A stretch of DNA of 64,000 bases, taken from positions 806,001-870,000 of the forward strand of contig NZ_JQNN01000001.1 in NCBI RefSeq assembly GCF_000745265.1. Direction: 5' to 3'. Of this stretch, positions 8,889 through 20,686 are shown piece by piece; position 1 is the stretch's first letter, and the number at the start of each line of letters is the position of its first letter. Position numbers and translations under genes: made by a program. The notes under the pieces are model-generated. The model saw nothing but the letters and a program-made list of their open reading frames with translations, had not been told where the DNA came from and ran no database searches. The stretch comes from Massilia sp. 9096 (GTDB taxonomy: Bacteria > Pseudomonadota > Gammaproteobacteria > Burkholderiales > Burkholderiaceae_D).

Positions 8889-9584
8889 ATGGCGTCCACT
8901 ACGTCCATCCTGATCGTCGAGGACGAACCGGCGATCGTCGAGCTGGTGAGCTATTCGCTGCGCGAGACCGGCTGGGATATCCGCACCGCGCCGAACGTGG
9001 CGTCGGCCTGGGAGGCGGTGACGCAGGCGCGGCCCGACCTGCTGCTGCTGGACTGGATGCTGCCCGACCAGAGCGGCCTGCGCCTGCTGTCGCGCCTGCG
9101 CGGCGACCGCGACTTCCAGGACATCCCGGTCATCATGCTGACCGCCAAGAGCATGGAAGAAGACAAGATCGCCGGCCTGAACACCGGCGCCGACGACTAC
9201 GTCACCAAGCCGTTCTCGCCGCGTGAATTGCTGGCGCGCTCGAAGGCGCTGTTGCGGCGCAAGAGCCCGCACCTGGCCGAGGCGCCGCTGTCGGCCGGTG
9301 CGGTCACGCTCGACCCGAGCAGCTGCACCGTCACCCTGAACGGGCGCCAGCTCGACATGGGCAATGCCGAATACCGCCTGCTCAAGTTCCTGATGGCGCA
9401 CCGCGAGCGCGTGTTCTCGCGCAGCCAGCTGCTCGACAAGGTCTGGGGCGACGCCGCCGCGGTCGAGGAGCGCACGGTCGACGTGCACGTGCTGCGCCTG
9501 CGCAAGGCCCTCAAGGAAGCCGAAAAGCTGATCAAGACGGTGCGCAGCGTCGGCTACATGCTCACCGAAAAAGAGCCGCAATGA
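8889..9584 (+). CDS. phoB: Phosphate regulon response regulator PhoB
   Basis: This 231-residue OmpR/PhoB-type response regulator activates Pho-box promoters such as the one at 4096-4135. The receiver domain (about 6-120) has the acidic pair in VEDEP, the phospho-acceptor Asp55 in LLLLDWMLPD, and the conserved Lys in TKPFSPREL. The winged-helix DNA-binding domain (about 135-228) contains RTVDVHVLRLRKAL. It is 6 bp after phoU and 14 bp before phoR. Confidence 0.97.
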   Translation: MASTTSILIVEDEPAIVELVSYSLRETGWDIRTAPNVASAWEAVTQARPDLLLLDWMLPDQSGLRLLSRLRGDRDFQDIPVIMLTAKSMEEDKIAGLNTGADDYVTKPFSPRELLARSKALLRRKSPHLAEAPLSAGAVTLDPSSCTVTLNGRQLDMGNAEYRLLKFLMAHRERVFSRSQLLDKVWGDAAAVEERTVDVHVLRLRKALKEAEKLIKTVRSVGYMLTEKEPQ

Positions 9585-9598
9585 AAGAGATGGAATAA

Positions 9599-10909
9599 GT
9601 GGAAGACAGCTCCGCCCTGAATCCCAGGCTGGTGTTCTGGGTCCCGGCCGTGCTGCGCCTGGGCCTGGTGGCCGGCGCTGCGGGCATCGTGTGGTGGATG
9701 GCGGGCGCGGTGACCGCGCTGGCCTTCGCCCTCGTCATCGTCGTCACCCTGCTGGTCGTGCAGCTGAACTACCTGCACAAGCTGGGCGAATGGCTCAACG
9801 ACCCGAAGAGCGGCAAGCTGCCGGACGGGTGGGGCGCCTGGACCGACGTGTTCGCGCGCCTCTATCGGCTGCGCCGCGACGACGAGCGCAACCGCGATGA
9901 CCTGACCGAATGGCTGGCGCGTTTTCGCCAGGCCATGCATCTGCTGCCGGAAGGCGTGGCGATCATGGACGACGTGCTGTTCCTCGAGTGGTGCAACCCG
10001 GCCGCCGAGCGCCACCTCGGCCTGACGCTGGAACGCGACAAGGGGCGCCGCGTCACCAACCTGATCCGCCATCCCGAGTTCATCGACTACGTCATCCTGG
10101 GCCGCTACGAGCAGCCGCTGACGCTGGCCATCCGCGGCCGCAAGCTGGTGGTGCAGGTCATCCCGTTCGAAAACCGCAGGCAGATCCTGGTGACCCACGA
10201 CGCTACCGAATCCGACCGCATCGAAGCGATGCGGCGCGACTTCATCGCCAACGCCTCGCACGAGCTGCGCACGCCGCTCACCGTGGTGGTCGGCTTCCTG
10301 GAAATCGCGCTGGCCGATCCCGGCCTGGATGCCGAGACCCGCACCGCCCACCTCAAGCTGATGACCGAACAGGCCCAGCGCATGCAGCGCCTGATCGAGG
10401 ACATGCTGACGCTGTCGCGCCTGGAGTCGGACGAGTATCCGCTCAAGCGCGAGCGGGTCGACGTGCACAAGCTGGTCGAGCAGGTCGCCAACGACGCGCG
10501 CGCGCTCTCGAACGGCCGGCACCAGATCGAGTTCGAGGTCGACGGTCCGGACCTGATGGGCAGCGCCGAGGAACTGCGCAGCGCCTTCGGCAACCTGGCC
10601 ACCAACGCGGTGCGCTACACCCCGGCCGGCGGGACCATCAGGCTGGCCTGGCGCCGTGGCCCGGACGATTTGCGCTTCGAGGCGTGCGACACCGGCATCG
10701 GCATCGACGAGCAGCACATCTCGCGCCTGACCGAGCGCTTCTACCGTGTCGACAAGAGCCGCTCGCGCGAGACCCAGGGCACCGGCCTGGGCCTGGCGAT
10801 CGTCAAGCACGTGCTGCTGCGCCATGGCGGCAAGCTGTCGATCCGCTCGACGCCGGGCAAGGGCAGCGTGTTCACGGCTTCGCTGCCGAACACCTCGCTG
10901 CAGGGCTAG
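9599..10909 (+). CDS. phoR: Phosphate regulon sensor histidine kinase PhoR
   Basis: PhoR is the membrane kinase of the phosphate regulon. The 436-residue protein has two N-terminal membrane helices (about 10-55), a PAS region (about 95-205), the phospho-acceptor His221 in NASHELRTPL, and a HATPase domain with N, G1 (DTGIGID) and G2 (GTGLGLAI) boxes. Start is GTG at 9599, preceded by GAGATGGA. It closes the pst-pho operon; its stop lies only 8 bp from the end of the convergent receptor gene, with no visible terminator between them. Confidence 0.95.
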   Translation: MEDSSALNPRLVFWVPAVLRLGLVAGAAGIVWWMAGAVTALAFALVIVVTLLVVQLNYLHKLGEWLNDPKSGKLPDGWGAWTDVFARLYRLRRDDERNRDDLTEWLARFRQAMHLLPEGVAIMDDVLFLEWCNPAAERHLGLTLERDKGRRVTNLIRHPEFIDYVILGRYEQPLTLAIRGRKLVVQVIPFENRRQILVTHDATESDRIEAMRRDFIANASHELRTPLTVVVGFLEIALADPGLDAETRTAHLKLMTEQAQRMQRLIEDMLTLSRLESDEYPLKRERVDVHKLVEQVANDARALSNGRHQIEFEVDGPDLMGSAEELRSAFGNLATNAVRYTPAGGTIRLAWRRGPDDLRFEACDTGIGIDEQHISRLTERFYRVDKSRSRETQGTGLGLAIVKHVLLRHGGKLSIRSTPGKGSVFTASLPNTSLQG

Positions 10910-10917
10910 CGCGTCAT

Positions 10918-13155
10918 CTAGAAGCTCAGCTCCAGCGTCGCGCGCAGCATCGTGAAGCCCGGATAGATCGTGCGGCTGCGCTGGACGCTGCCGTCAGGCG
11001 AGGTGTAGCTGCTGGCGCTGATGAAATCCTGGCGCAGCAGGTTGGAGGCGGCCAAGCGCAGCTGGCGCCTGGCGTCGAACTTCCACAAGGCGTACAGGTC
11101 GAAGTCGCGGCGCACGCTCTGATACGTGACCTGGTTGCCCGACACGCGCACTTCGCCGCCATTCTTGAAGACGAAACTGCCGCCCGTGGTGAGCCGCCCC
11201 AGCTTGTAGTCCGCGCCGAGCGTGCTCGAAACCGGTGTCTGGTCGAGCAGCCGGTTGTTCGGTCCCGGAATCGCATCCACGCTCGACCAGTTGCGCGACA
11301 GGCTGGCGCGCAGGTCGAGCGCGGTGGTGGTGTCGATCAGCGCCTTGAGCGGGAACTTGGCTTCGAACTCGAGCCCACGCGCACGCGCGTGGCCGGTGTT
11401 CACGGGCAGCGAGACCCAGCGGCTGCCGTCGAAGAGGGTCTGCTCGCGCGTATTGTTGTCGATGTTGCGGCCCGACGCGCTGAGCGACACCAGCGCGCCC
11501 TCGGCCCAGTAATGCTCCCAGGCGGCATCGAGACCGAGCGCCAGCTCGGGCTTGAGCTCGGGGTTGCCGATCGAATCGGGATCGGTCTGATTGTTGTTGA
11601 CCGAAGTGAAGCGGTGCGGGATCAGGCGTTGCAGGTCGGGCGCCCGATAGGTGCGCGTGAGCGCCAGGCGCAGCTGGTCGCCTTTCGTGTCGGGGATCTT
11701 GTACAAGGTCTGGAACAGCGGGCTCCAGACGTTCGAGCGGTTGTGCGCGGTGGAGAAGGTGTTGCCCGCGACCCGCGTGTGGATGCCTTCCCAGCGCACG
11801 CCCAGGTACACCGACCAGTTTTTTGTGACGTTCCATTCGTCCTGGCCGTACAGCGCCATGCGGGCGACGTCGGCGTGGTAGACCTCGTCGCCGCCCGGCG
11901 GCACGACCTCAGGTCGGTAATAGTCGCGGTCGCGGCGCGCATCGTCCTCGGTCTGGTAGCCGCCGTCCCAGCCAGCCGCCAGCGCATGGCCCTCCCAGCT
12001 GGCGCTGGTGAACTTGCCCATCGTGTTCATGCCACGGATCGTGGCGTTCGACTTGATCAGCTCGTGCAGCGCATCCACGTCGGGACTGCCGGCGCCGGTG
12101 CGGTAGGTGGCGTTGGCGGGGCTGCCCGCGGTGGCGCTGATCTTGGCGTCGAGCTTGGCGCCGGACGCGAAGGCGCGGGTCCAGTTGAGCTCCTCGCGCA
12201 CGTTCTTGCCGTCGTTGCTCACGGTCTGGTCGAGGACCGGGTAGGCCGGCGCCGGGCCGAGGCGGGTCGCGACCAGCGTGCCGACGTCGTTCTCGAAATG
12301 GTTGATGTTGACGAAGGTCTGCGAACTCAGGGTGTCGCCGTTGTCGAGCTTCCAGACCAGGCGCGGACTGAGATTCAGGAACAGGATGTGGCCGCTCTCG
12401 GGCAGGCTGCCCAGGCGCAGGCCATCGGGCTCGCCGGCCGCATCGATGTGCTCCTCGACGTTGTGCGTCGTGCGCGTGTAGTGCTCGCGCCTGACGTTGG
12501 CGCTCAGCTCCCACGACAGCGCCCCCGCCTTGTCCGCCAGCTGCAGGTTGGCGTTCGGCCCCTTGATGTCGCCGGCGCTGGAATAGCCGAGCTTCAGCTC
12601 GCGCTGGCCGGCCTTGACCGTTTTCTTGAGCACGACATTGATGGTGCCGGCGATCGACTGGGTCGAGAACTCGGCGCTCGCGGCGCGCAGCACCTCGATG
12701 CGCTCGACCAGCTCGGGCGCCAGCGCATCGAGCGTGAAGCCGGGCGGGGCTTTTTCGCCGTTGATCAGGATCTGCGTATAGCCGCCGCCCAGGCCGCGCA
12801 TGCGCACTTCGCCGCCGCGCCCGCCAGCCCTGCTCACCGTCACTCCGGGCACGCGCTTGAGCGCATCGAGCACGCTGGTGTCGCCATACTTGAGCAGCTC
12901 GTCACGGTTGACGACGATCCTGCTGGCGGTATCGTCGCGCCGCGGATCGTAGGCATTCAGGGCGCCGCGCACCTCGACCTGTTGCACGTTATTGTCCTTC
13001 GCATCCTTGCCGTCCCTGGCGGCGCCATCGCCACGGACTGAGGTGGCTTGCCAGGCCTGCGCCGGCGCTGCGGCCAGGGCGATCGACAGGGCGGTCGCCA
13101 CGGCGGCGGCAAGCTGGCTCAGGCGAATCGGACGGGGAGGGGGCTGGGTGTGCAT
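10918..13155 (-). CDS. TonB-dependent outer-membrane receptor
   Basis: This 745-residue protein has a signal peptide (about 1-35, ending APAQA), a plug domain (about 60-170) with VLDALKRVPGVTVSRAGG and IAGTINVVLKK, and a long beta-barrel region ending in a terminal aromatic (LELSF), the outer-membrane assembly signal. Such receptors import iron chelates, cobalamin, sugars or other ligands using TonB energy; the substrate cannot be read from sequence. A TonB box is not obvious. It is convergent with phoR. The upstream region (13156-13260) is AT-rich and shows one CTGTGAT half-site only, so Pho control is not supported. Confidence 0.9.
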   Translation of the reverse strand: MHTQPPPRPIRLSQLAAAVATALSIALAAAPAQAWQATSVRGDGAARDGKDAKDNNVQQVEVRGALNAYDPRRDDTASRIVVNRDELLKYGDTSVLDALKRVPGVTVSRAGGRGGEVRMRGLGGGYTQILINGEKAPPGFTLDALAPELVERIEVLRAASAEFSTQSIAGTINVVLKKTVKAGQRELKLGYSSAGDIKGPNANLQLADKAGALSWELSANVRREHYTRTTHNVEEHIDAAGEPDGLRLGSLPESGHILFLNLSPRLVWKLDNGDTLSSQTFVNINHFENDVGTLVATRLGPAPAYPVLDQTVSNDGKNVREELNWTRAFASGAKLDAKISATAGSPANATYRTGAGSPDVDALHELIKSNATIRGMNTMGKFTSASWEGHALAAGWDGGYQTEDDARRDRDYYRPEVVPPGGDEVYHADVARMALYGQDEWNVTKNWSVYLGVRWEGIHTRVAGNTFSTAHNRSNVWSPLFQTLYKIPDTKGDQLRLALTRTYRAPDLQRLIPHRFTSVNNNQTDPDSIGNPELKPELALGLDAAWEHYWAEGALVSLSASGRNIDNNTREQTLFDGSRWVSLPVNTGHARARGLEFEAKFPLKALIDTTTALDLRASLSRNWSSVDAIPGPNNRLLDQTPVSSTLGADYKLGRLTTGGSFVFKNGGEVRVSGNQVTYQSVRRDFDLYALWKFDARRQLRLAASNLLRQDFISASSYTSPDGSVQRSRTIYPGFTMLRATLELSF

Positions 13156-13435
13156 ATGAGAAGCCTGTAAGGGACAAGGTTTTCAAGGTCGCGAAATATG
13201 CGCAAAGATAGCATTTATAATTGCTAGGATAAAGTAATTTAACTGATAACATCACAGACTTTGAGCGAGAGCCGGACAGCGGTCCAGGCAAATGCGCCAA
13301 CCCGTGCATTCCTTGCGGCAAACCGGTCCCCTGAACGGTTTCGTCGCAGATGGCCGGCGCGGGATCGAGGCGAAGCCGGCATTGGCCTGGAACGGGTTAC
13401 AATCCTGGCTTTAGTCCACGTACCCATTCAGGCCC

Positions 13436-14359
13436 ATGGTTTCCCGACGTTCCATGCTGTCCGCGTTGGCCGCCTCGCTGGTGGCCGGTTGCGGTTCATC
13501 GCCGACCAAACCGGTGGCCGTCGCCGCCGCGCCCACCCCGGCCCCGCTGCTCCTGCGTAAAGTGCGCATCGCCCTGGCGCTGGGCGGCGGCGCCGCGCGC
13601 GGCTTCGCCCACATCGGCGTGATCAAGGCCCTGGAAGCCCAGGGTATCTATCCCGACATCGTGGTCGGCACCAGCGCCGGCTCGGTGGTCGGCTCGCTGT
13701 ACGCCTCCGGCTTCTACAACGGCTTCGCGCTGCAGAAGATCGCGATGGAGATGGACGAGGCCACGATCTCCGACTGGGCGCTGCCGTTCTTCAGCAAGTC
13801 GCCCGGCGTCCTCAAGGGCGAGGCGCTGCAAGCCTACGTCAACAAGGCCGTGCGCAACACCCCGATCGAAAAGCTCAAGATCCCGTTCGGCTGCGTCGCC
13901 ACGGATCTGAAGAACGGCCAGCCGATCCTGTTCCGGCGCGGAAACACCGGGCTGGCGGTACGCGCATCGTCGTCGGTGCCGAGCGTGTTCCAGCCGGTCG
14001 CGATCGGCGGCCATACCTACGTCGACGGCGGCCTGGTGGCGCCGGTGCCGGTGCGCTTCGCGAAAGAGATGGGCGCCGAGTTCATCATCGCCGTCAACAT
14101 CTCGAGCGCGACCGAGGCCCAGGCCACGGCCAGCTCGCTCGACGTGCTGATGCAGACCTTCACCATCATGGGCCAGCGCCTGAACCATTTCGAACTCAAG
14201 GACGCCGACATCGTCATCACGCCGCAGCTGGGCACCATGGGCAGCGCCGACTTCAACGGCCGCAACCTGGCCGTGCTGGCCGGCGAGCAGGCCGCGGCCG
14301 GTGTGATGGGCGAACTCAAGGCCAAGCTGCGCGCCAGGCAGGCGACGCCGGCCACCTGA
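13436..14359 (+). CDS. Patatin-like phospholipase, lipoprotein (RssA-like)
   Basis: The 307-residue protein begins with a lipoprotein signal (MVSRRSMLSALAASLVAGC; lipobox LVAGC, Cys19) and is therefore probably anchored to a membrane facing the periplasm. The patatin domain (about 44-235) has the oxyanion loop GGGAARG, the nucleophile Ser80 in GTSAG, and catalytic Asp197 in DGGLV, forming the Ser-Asp dyad of patatin lipases. Its physiological lipid substrate is unknown. It diverges from the receptor gene with a 280-bp intergenic region. Confidence 0.9.
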   Translation: MVSRRSMLSALAASLVAGCGSSPTKPVAVAAAPTPAPLLLRKVRIALALGGGAARGFAHIGVIKALEAQGIYPDIVVGTSAGSVVGSLYASGFYNGFALQKIAMEMDEATISDWALPFFSKSPGVLKGEALQAYVNKAVRNTPIEKLKIPFGCVATDLKNGQPILFRRGNTGLAVRASSSVPSVFQPVAIGGHTYVDGGLVAPVPVRFAKEMGAEFIIAVNISSATEAQATASSLDVLMQTFTIMGQRLNHFELKDADIVITPQLGTMGSADFNGRNLAVLAGEQAAAGVMGELKAKLRARQATPAT

Positions 14360-14389
14360 TTTTTTCACCGCACCACCGATAAGGAAGCC

Positions 14390-14797
14390 ATGAAGACCAA
14401 ACCCGTCCTGACCCTGGAAGACGTCAAGAAAATCGCCGCCGCCGCCGAGGCCGAAGCCAATGCCAACAACTGGAAAGTCGTGATCTCGGTCGTCGACGAC
14501 GGCGGCCACCTGCTGTGGCTGCAGCGCCTGGATGGCGCAGCGCCGATCTCCGCCCACATCGCCCCGGCCAAGGCCAAGACCGCCGCGCTGGGCCGCCGCG
14601 AATCGAAAATCTACGAAGACATGATCAACAACGGCCGCGTGTCCTTCCTGAGCGCACCGGAACTGGAAGGCCTGCTCGAAGGCGGCGTGCCGATCGTGGT
14701 CGAAGGCGAGACCGTCGGCGCGGTCGGCGTGTCGGGCGTGAAATCGGCCGAGGACGCGCAGATCGCCAAGGCCGGCATCGCGGCCCTGGGTCTCTGA
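14390..14797 (+). CDS. GlcG/HbpS family heme-binding-like protein
   Basis: A 135-residue protein of the GlcG/HbpS (DUF336) family, a small alpha/beta fold found next to glycolate-use genes and in heme-binding or redox-sensing proteins. Visible family features are VVDDGGHLLWLQRLDGA and the C-terminal GAVGVSGVKSAEDAQIAKAG. No signal peptide, so probably cytoplasmic. It starts 30 bp after the patatin gene and is likely co-transcribed with it. The exact role is unknown. Confidence 0.88.
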   Translation: MKTKPVLTLEDVKKIAAAAEAEANANNWKVVISVVDDGGHLLWLQRLDGAAPISAHIAPAKAKTAALGRRESKIYEDMINNGRVSFLSAPELEGLLEGGVPIVVEGETVGAVGVSGVKSAEDAQIAKAGIAALGL

Positions 14798-14836
14798 TTA
14801 CTGCGGGAATGACCCAAGGGAATGGGTCGCCGGCGA

Positions 14837-14865
14837 TTGCCGGCAAGGGCAAATCGCGCTATAAT
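14837..14865 (+). promoter_or_regulatory. Sigma-70-type promoter of carAB
   Basis: TTGCCG (14837-14842), a 17-bp spacer and a perfect TATAAT (14860-14865) form a strong promoter, about 180 bp before the chosen carA start, so the transcript has a long leader. The -35 overlaps the right half of a GCCGGCGATTGCCGGC inverted repeat, which could be an operator or the end of the upstream gene's terminator. Confidence 0.8.
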
Positions 14866-15027
14866 TCGGAAGTTTATCCACACTACTATCTGCCGTAGCG
14901 ATTACCCACCCATTCCTTTTCTAACGTCCTGCAATCGCGGGCGCCGACCAGCAAAACTGCGTCGCTCGCATTCGCCCAACCCCGCATCGGGGGCGGGCTT
15001 CAGGTCGGTCTGACGTGGCCCAGCTAC

Positions 15028-15049
15028 GGCAACTTTCACGGGAGTTGCC
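15028..15049 (+). promoter_or_regulatory. Hairpin covering the carA ribosome binding site
   Basis: GGCAACT (15028-15034) and AGTTGCC (15043-15049) pair perfectly around an 8-base loop. The Shine-Dalgarno GGGAG (15040-15044) lies in the loop and the 3' arm, and the TTG start follows one base after the stem. Folding would limit ribosome access; a regulatory role is inferred. Confidence 0.55.
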
Positions 15050-15050
15050 C

Positions 15051-16226
15051 TTGCCGCCATTTTTTTCTGGCCCAGCCGTTCCAGCCATCCTGGCCCTCGC
15101 AGACGGAACCATTTTCAAAGGCGTTTCGATCGGCGCCGCCGGTCACACGATCGGTGAAGTGGTCTTCAATACGGCCATCACCGGTTACCAGGAAATCCTG
15201 ACCGACCCCAGCTATTCGCGTCAGATCGTCACGCTGACCTACCCGCACATCGGCAACCAGGGCGTGAACCCGGCCGACGTGGAGGCGTCTAAAGTCCATG
15301 CCGCCGGCCTGATCATCCGCGACCTGCCGCTGCTGGCATCGAACTTCCGCTCGACCCAGTCGCTGTCGGACTACCTGAAGGCCGAAGGTACGGTCGGCAT
15401 CGCCAACATCGACACCCGCAAGCTGACCCGCATCCTGCGCGAGAAGGGGGCCCAGAACGGCGCGATCCTGACCGGCACCCAGGGCAACGAGCCGTCCGAG
15501 GCGCAGGCGCTGGAACTGGCGCGTTCGTTCCCGGGCCTGAACGGCATGGACCTGGCCAAGGTCGTGTCGGTCAAGGAGCCGTACGAATTCACCGAGACCG
15601 AATGGAAGCTGGGCGAGGGCTTCGGCAAGCAGGACAAGCCGAAGTACCACGTGGTCGCTTTCGATTACGGCGTCAAGCGCAACATCCTGCGCATGCTGGC
15701 CGAGCGCGGCTGCAAGGTCACCGTGCTGCCGGCGCAAGCCACCGCGGCCGAGGCCCTGGCCCTGAACCCGGACGGCATCTTCCTGGCCAACGGCCCTGGC
15801 GACCCGGCCCCGTGCACCTACGCGATCGAAGCTTCGCGCGAACTGATCGAGAAGGGCATCCCGACCTTCGGCATCTGCCTCGGCCACCAGATCATGGCGC
15901 TGGCCTCCGGCGCCAAGACCGTGAAGATGAAGTTCGGCCACCACGGCGCCAACCACCCGGTGCAGGACCTGGACAGCAAGCAGGTCCTGATCACGTCCCA
16001 GAACCACGGCTTCGCGGTCGACGCCGCCACGCTGCCTTCCAACTGCCGCGTGACCCACGTCTCGCTGTTCGACGGCTCGCTGCAGGGTTTCGAGCGCACC
16101 GACAAGCCGGCCTTCTGCTTCCAGGGCCACCCGGAAGCCTCGCCGGGGCCGACCGACGTCGCCTATCTGTTTGACCGTTTCATTAGCAAGATGAGCAGCA
16201 ACATGACTGCCGCCCGCGGAGAATAA
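15051..16226 (+). CDS. carA: Carbamoyl-phosphate synthase small subunit CarA
   Basis: CarA is the glutaminase subunit that feeds ammonia to CarB for pyrimidine and arginine synthesis. I chose the TTG at 15051, with GGGAG six bases upstream, because the product then starts [18 protein letters not shown], as in relatives; a frame start at 15015 adds 12 residues with no family match. The 391-residue protein has the class I amidotransferase nucleophile Cys276 in FGICLGHQ and the His/Glu pair in [10 protein letters not shown]. It is followed after 3 bp by carB. Confidence 0.94.
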   Translation: MPPFFSGPAVPAILALADGTIFKGVSIGAAGHTIGEVVFNTAITGYQEILTDPSYSRQIVTLTYPHIGNQGVNPADVEASKVHAAGLIIRDLPLLASNFRSTQSLSDYLKAEGTVGIANIDTRKLTRILREKGAQNGAILTGTQGNEPSEAQALELARSFPGLNGMDLAKVVSVKEPYEFTETEWKLGEGFGKQDKPKYHVVAFDYGVKRNILRMLAERGCKVTVLPAQATAAEALALNPDGIFLANGPGDPAPCTYAIEASRELIEKGIPTFGICLGHQIMALASGAKTVKMKFGHHGANHPVQDLDSKQVLITSQNHGFAVDAATLPSNCRVTHVSLFDGSLQGFERTDKPAFCFQGHPEASPGPTDVAYLFDRFISKMSSNMTAARGE

Positions 16227-16229
16227 TAC

Positions 16230-19460
<3,231 letters not shown>

Positions 19461-19578
19461 AGGGGACTCGCAAACCTGCTGCGCGTTGCCACGCCGGCCG
19501 GCGATGCTCGCTGTACTTGAGTACAGCTGCGCTTCTTGGCCACCGTGGCCGCCGCTCGCTACGGTTTTCGAGGCCCCC
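19461..19578 (+). repeat. Structured intergenic repeat, copy 1 (after carB)
   Basis: This 118-bp element starts at the base after the carB stop. It shares with 63462-63580 the blocks CTGCGCGTTGC, GCGATGCTCGC, GCTGCGCTTCT and GCCGCCGCTCGCTACGGTTTT. The outer arms AGGGGACTCGCAAACC and GGTTTTCGAGGCCCCC are near-complementary, and an apical hairpin TGTACTTGAGTACA sits at the centre. Relative to copy 2 both arms change while remaining able to pair. Confidence 0.85.
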
Positions 19579-19591
19579 GATGCGTCGGGGG
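19574..19591 (+). terminator. Short hairpin overlapping the end of repeat copy 1
   Basis: CCCCCGA (19574-19580) and TCGGGGG (19585-19591) form a strong stem with a TGCG loop, followed by TTTGC. The left arm is also the right outer arm of the repeat, so the two pairings exclude each other. The U-tract is weak, so termination efficiency is uncertain. Confidence 0.5.
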
Positions 19592-19604
19592 TTTGCATAT
19601 CAGT

Positions 19605-19662
19605 AAAACCACAGTGTTCGCGCGGCGTGCGTCGCGTGATCCTGTGGTTTTAACTTTTTTAA
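19605..19662 (+). terminator. Intrinsic terminator or attenuator just before greA
   Basis: AAAACCACAG (19605-19614) and CTGTGGTTTT (19642-19651) pair perfectly around a 27-base GC-rich loop, followed by AACTTTTTTAA. It could end carAB transcription, or act as a greA leader attenuator, since it ends only 17 bp before the greA ATG. Confidence 0.7.
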
Positions 19663-19678
19663 TACTAAATATACATCC

Positions 19679-20152
19679 ATGAACACTCCATTGACCAAAC
19701 ACGGCGCCGAACTCCTGAAGGAAGAGCTGCACCAGCTCAAGACCAAGGAGCGCCGCAGTGTGATCGATGCGATCGCCGAAGCGCGTTCGCACGGCGACCT
19801 GTCGGAAAACGCCGAGTACGACGCGGCCAAGGAGCGCCAGGCCTTCGTCGAAGGCCGGATCGCGGAACTGGAGCAGAAGCTCTCGACCGCCCAGGTCATC
19901 GACCCGTCCACGCTCGACGCCGAAGGCCGCGTCGTGTTCGCCTCCACCGTCGACCTCGAAGACCTGGACAACGGCCAGAAGGTCACCTACCAGATCGTCG
20001 GCATCGACGAAGCCGACCTGAAGCAGAACAAGGTCTCGGTTACCTCGCCGATCGCGCGCGCGCTGATCGGCAAATACGCCGGCGACGTGGTCGAGGTGCA
20101 AGCCCCGTCCGGCCCGCGCGAATACGAAATCCTCGAAGTCCGTTATATCTGA
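19679..20152 (+). CDS. greA: Transcription elongation factor GreA
   Basis: GreA inserts into the RNA polymerase secondary channel and stimulates cleavage of backtracked transcripts. The 157-residue protein has the N-terminal coiled coil (about 1-75) with the acidic tip GDLSENAEYDAAKE and the C-terminal FKBP-like domain ending GDVVEVQAPSGPREYEIL. Length is standard and the start MNTPLTKHGAELLKEEL is conserved. No Shine-Dalgarno lies upstream (the 17 bases before ATG are AT-rich), so initiation may be leaderless or weak. Confidence 0.97.
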   Translation: MNTPLTKHGAELLKEELHQLKTKERRSVIDAIAEARSHGDLSENAEYDAAKERQAFVEGRIAELEQKLSTAQVIDPSTLDAEGRVVFASTVDLEDLDNGQKVTYQIVGIDEADLKQNKVSVTSPIARALIGKYAGDVVEVQAPSGPREYEILEVRYI

Positions 20153-20163
20153 GCGTTGACGCT

Positions 20164-20619
20164 TTGATCAACAACAAGGCGATTGTCAACGCACGTCTGT
20201 TGCTGGCCGCCCTGTGGGCCGGCAGCGTGTGGGCAGTCAGCTACCTGGCCGCGCCGAGCGCCTTCAGCGTGCTGGGCAGCACCCAGGCCGGCGACGTCGT
20301 CGCCGTCATGCTGACGCGCTCGGCCTGGCTGGCGATCGTGCTGGCCGTGCTGCTGGCGCCCCTGGTCGCGCGCGCGCCCGACCTCGACGCGCGGCGGCGG
20401 CGTTGGCTGTTCGGCCTGATCGCGGCGATGCTGGCCTGCAGCCTGGGCGTCTACCTCGGCCTGCAGCCGGCCATGGCGGCGATCCGTGCGGCGGCCGGGC
20501 CGGCCGGCGTGCGCGCGTCGCCGCAATACGGGACCTTCATGGCGCTGCACGGGGCGTCGCAAGTGCTGTACCTGCTCGAGAGTATTCTGGGCGCGCTGCT
20601 GGTGGTGAAGAGCCGCTAG
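20164..20619 (+). CDS. DUF4149 family integral membrane protein
   Basis: A 151-residue hydrophobic protein with about four membrane helices, resembling the DUF4149 (TMEM205-like) family; function unknown. Start is TTG at 20164, 11 bp after the greA stop, without a convincing ribosome binding site, so the exact start is uncertain. Helix 1 contains LLLAALWAGSVWAVSYLAAP and the C-terminal helix HGASQVLYLLESILGALLV. It probably forms an operon with greA and converges with yhbY. Confidence 0.8.
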   Translation: MINNKAIVNARLLLAALWAGSVWAVSYLAAPSAFSVLGSTQAGDVVAVMLTRSAWLAIVLAVLLAPLVARAPDLDARRRRWLFGLIAAMLACSLGVYLGLQPAMAAIRAAAGPAGVRASPQYGTFMALHGASQVLYLLESILGALLVVKSR

Positions 20620-20639
20620 TGCTCGCGCGGCGGCAGGCG

Positions 20640-20666
20640 AAAAAAAACCGGGGCAGCGGCCCCGGT
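20640..20666 (-). terminator. Intrinsic terminator of yhbY
   Basis: On the minus strand an ACCGGGGC/GCCCCGGT stem (20647-20654 with 20659-20666) is followed by an eight-base U-tract (20640-20647). It lies 20 bp after the yhbY stop. On the plus strand it lacks U residues, so it serves mainly the minus strand. Confidence 0.88.
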
Positions 20667-20686
20667 GCATGTTATAAAAACGGCCC

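Noticed and set aside
9910..13041. Plus-strand frame of about 1040 codons through phoR and the receptor gene
   Set aside because: It is in another register of phoR and antisense to a receptor with signal peptide, plug and barrel. No family features.
13156..13260. Possible Pho box before the TonB-dependent receptor gene
   Set aside because: Only one CTGTGAT half-site is present; the second half-site at 11 bp does not match.
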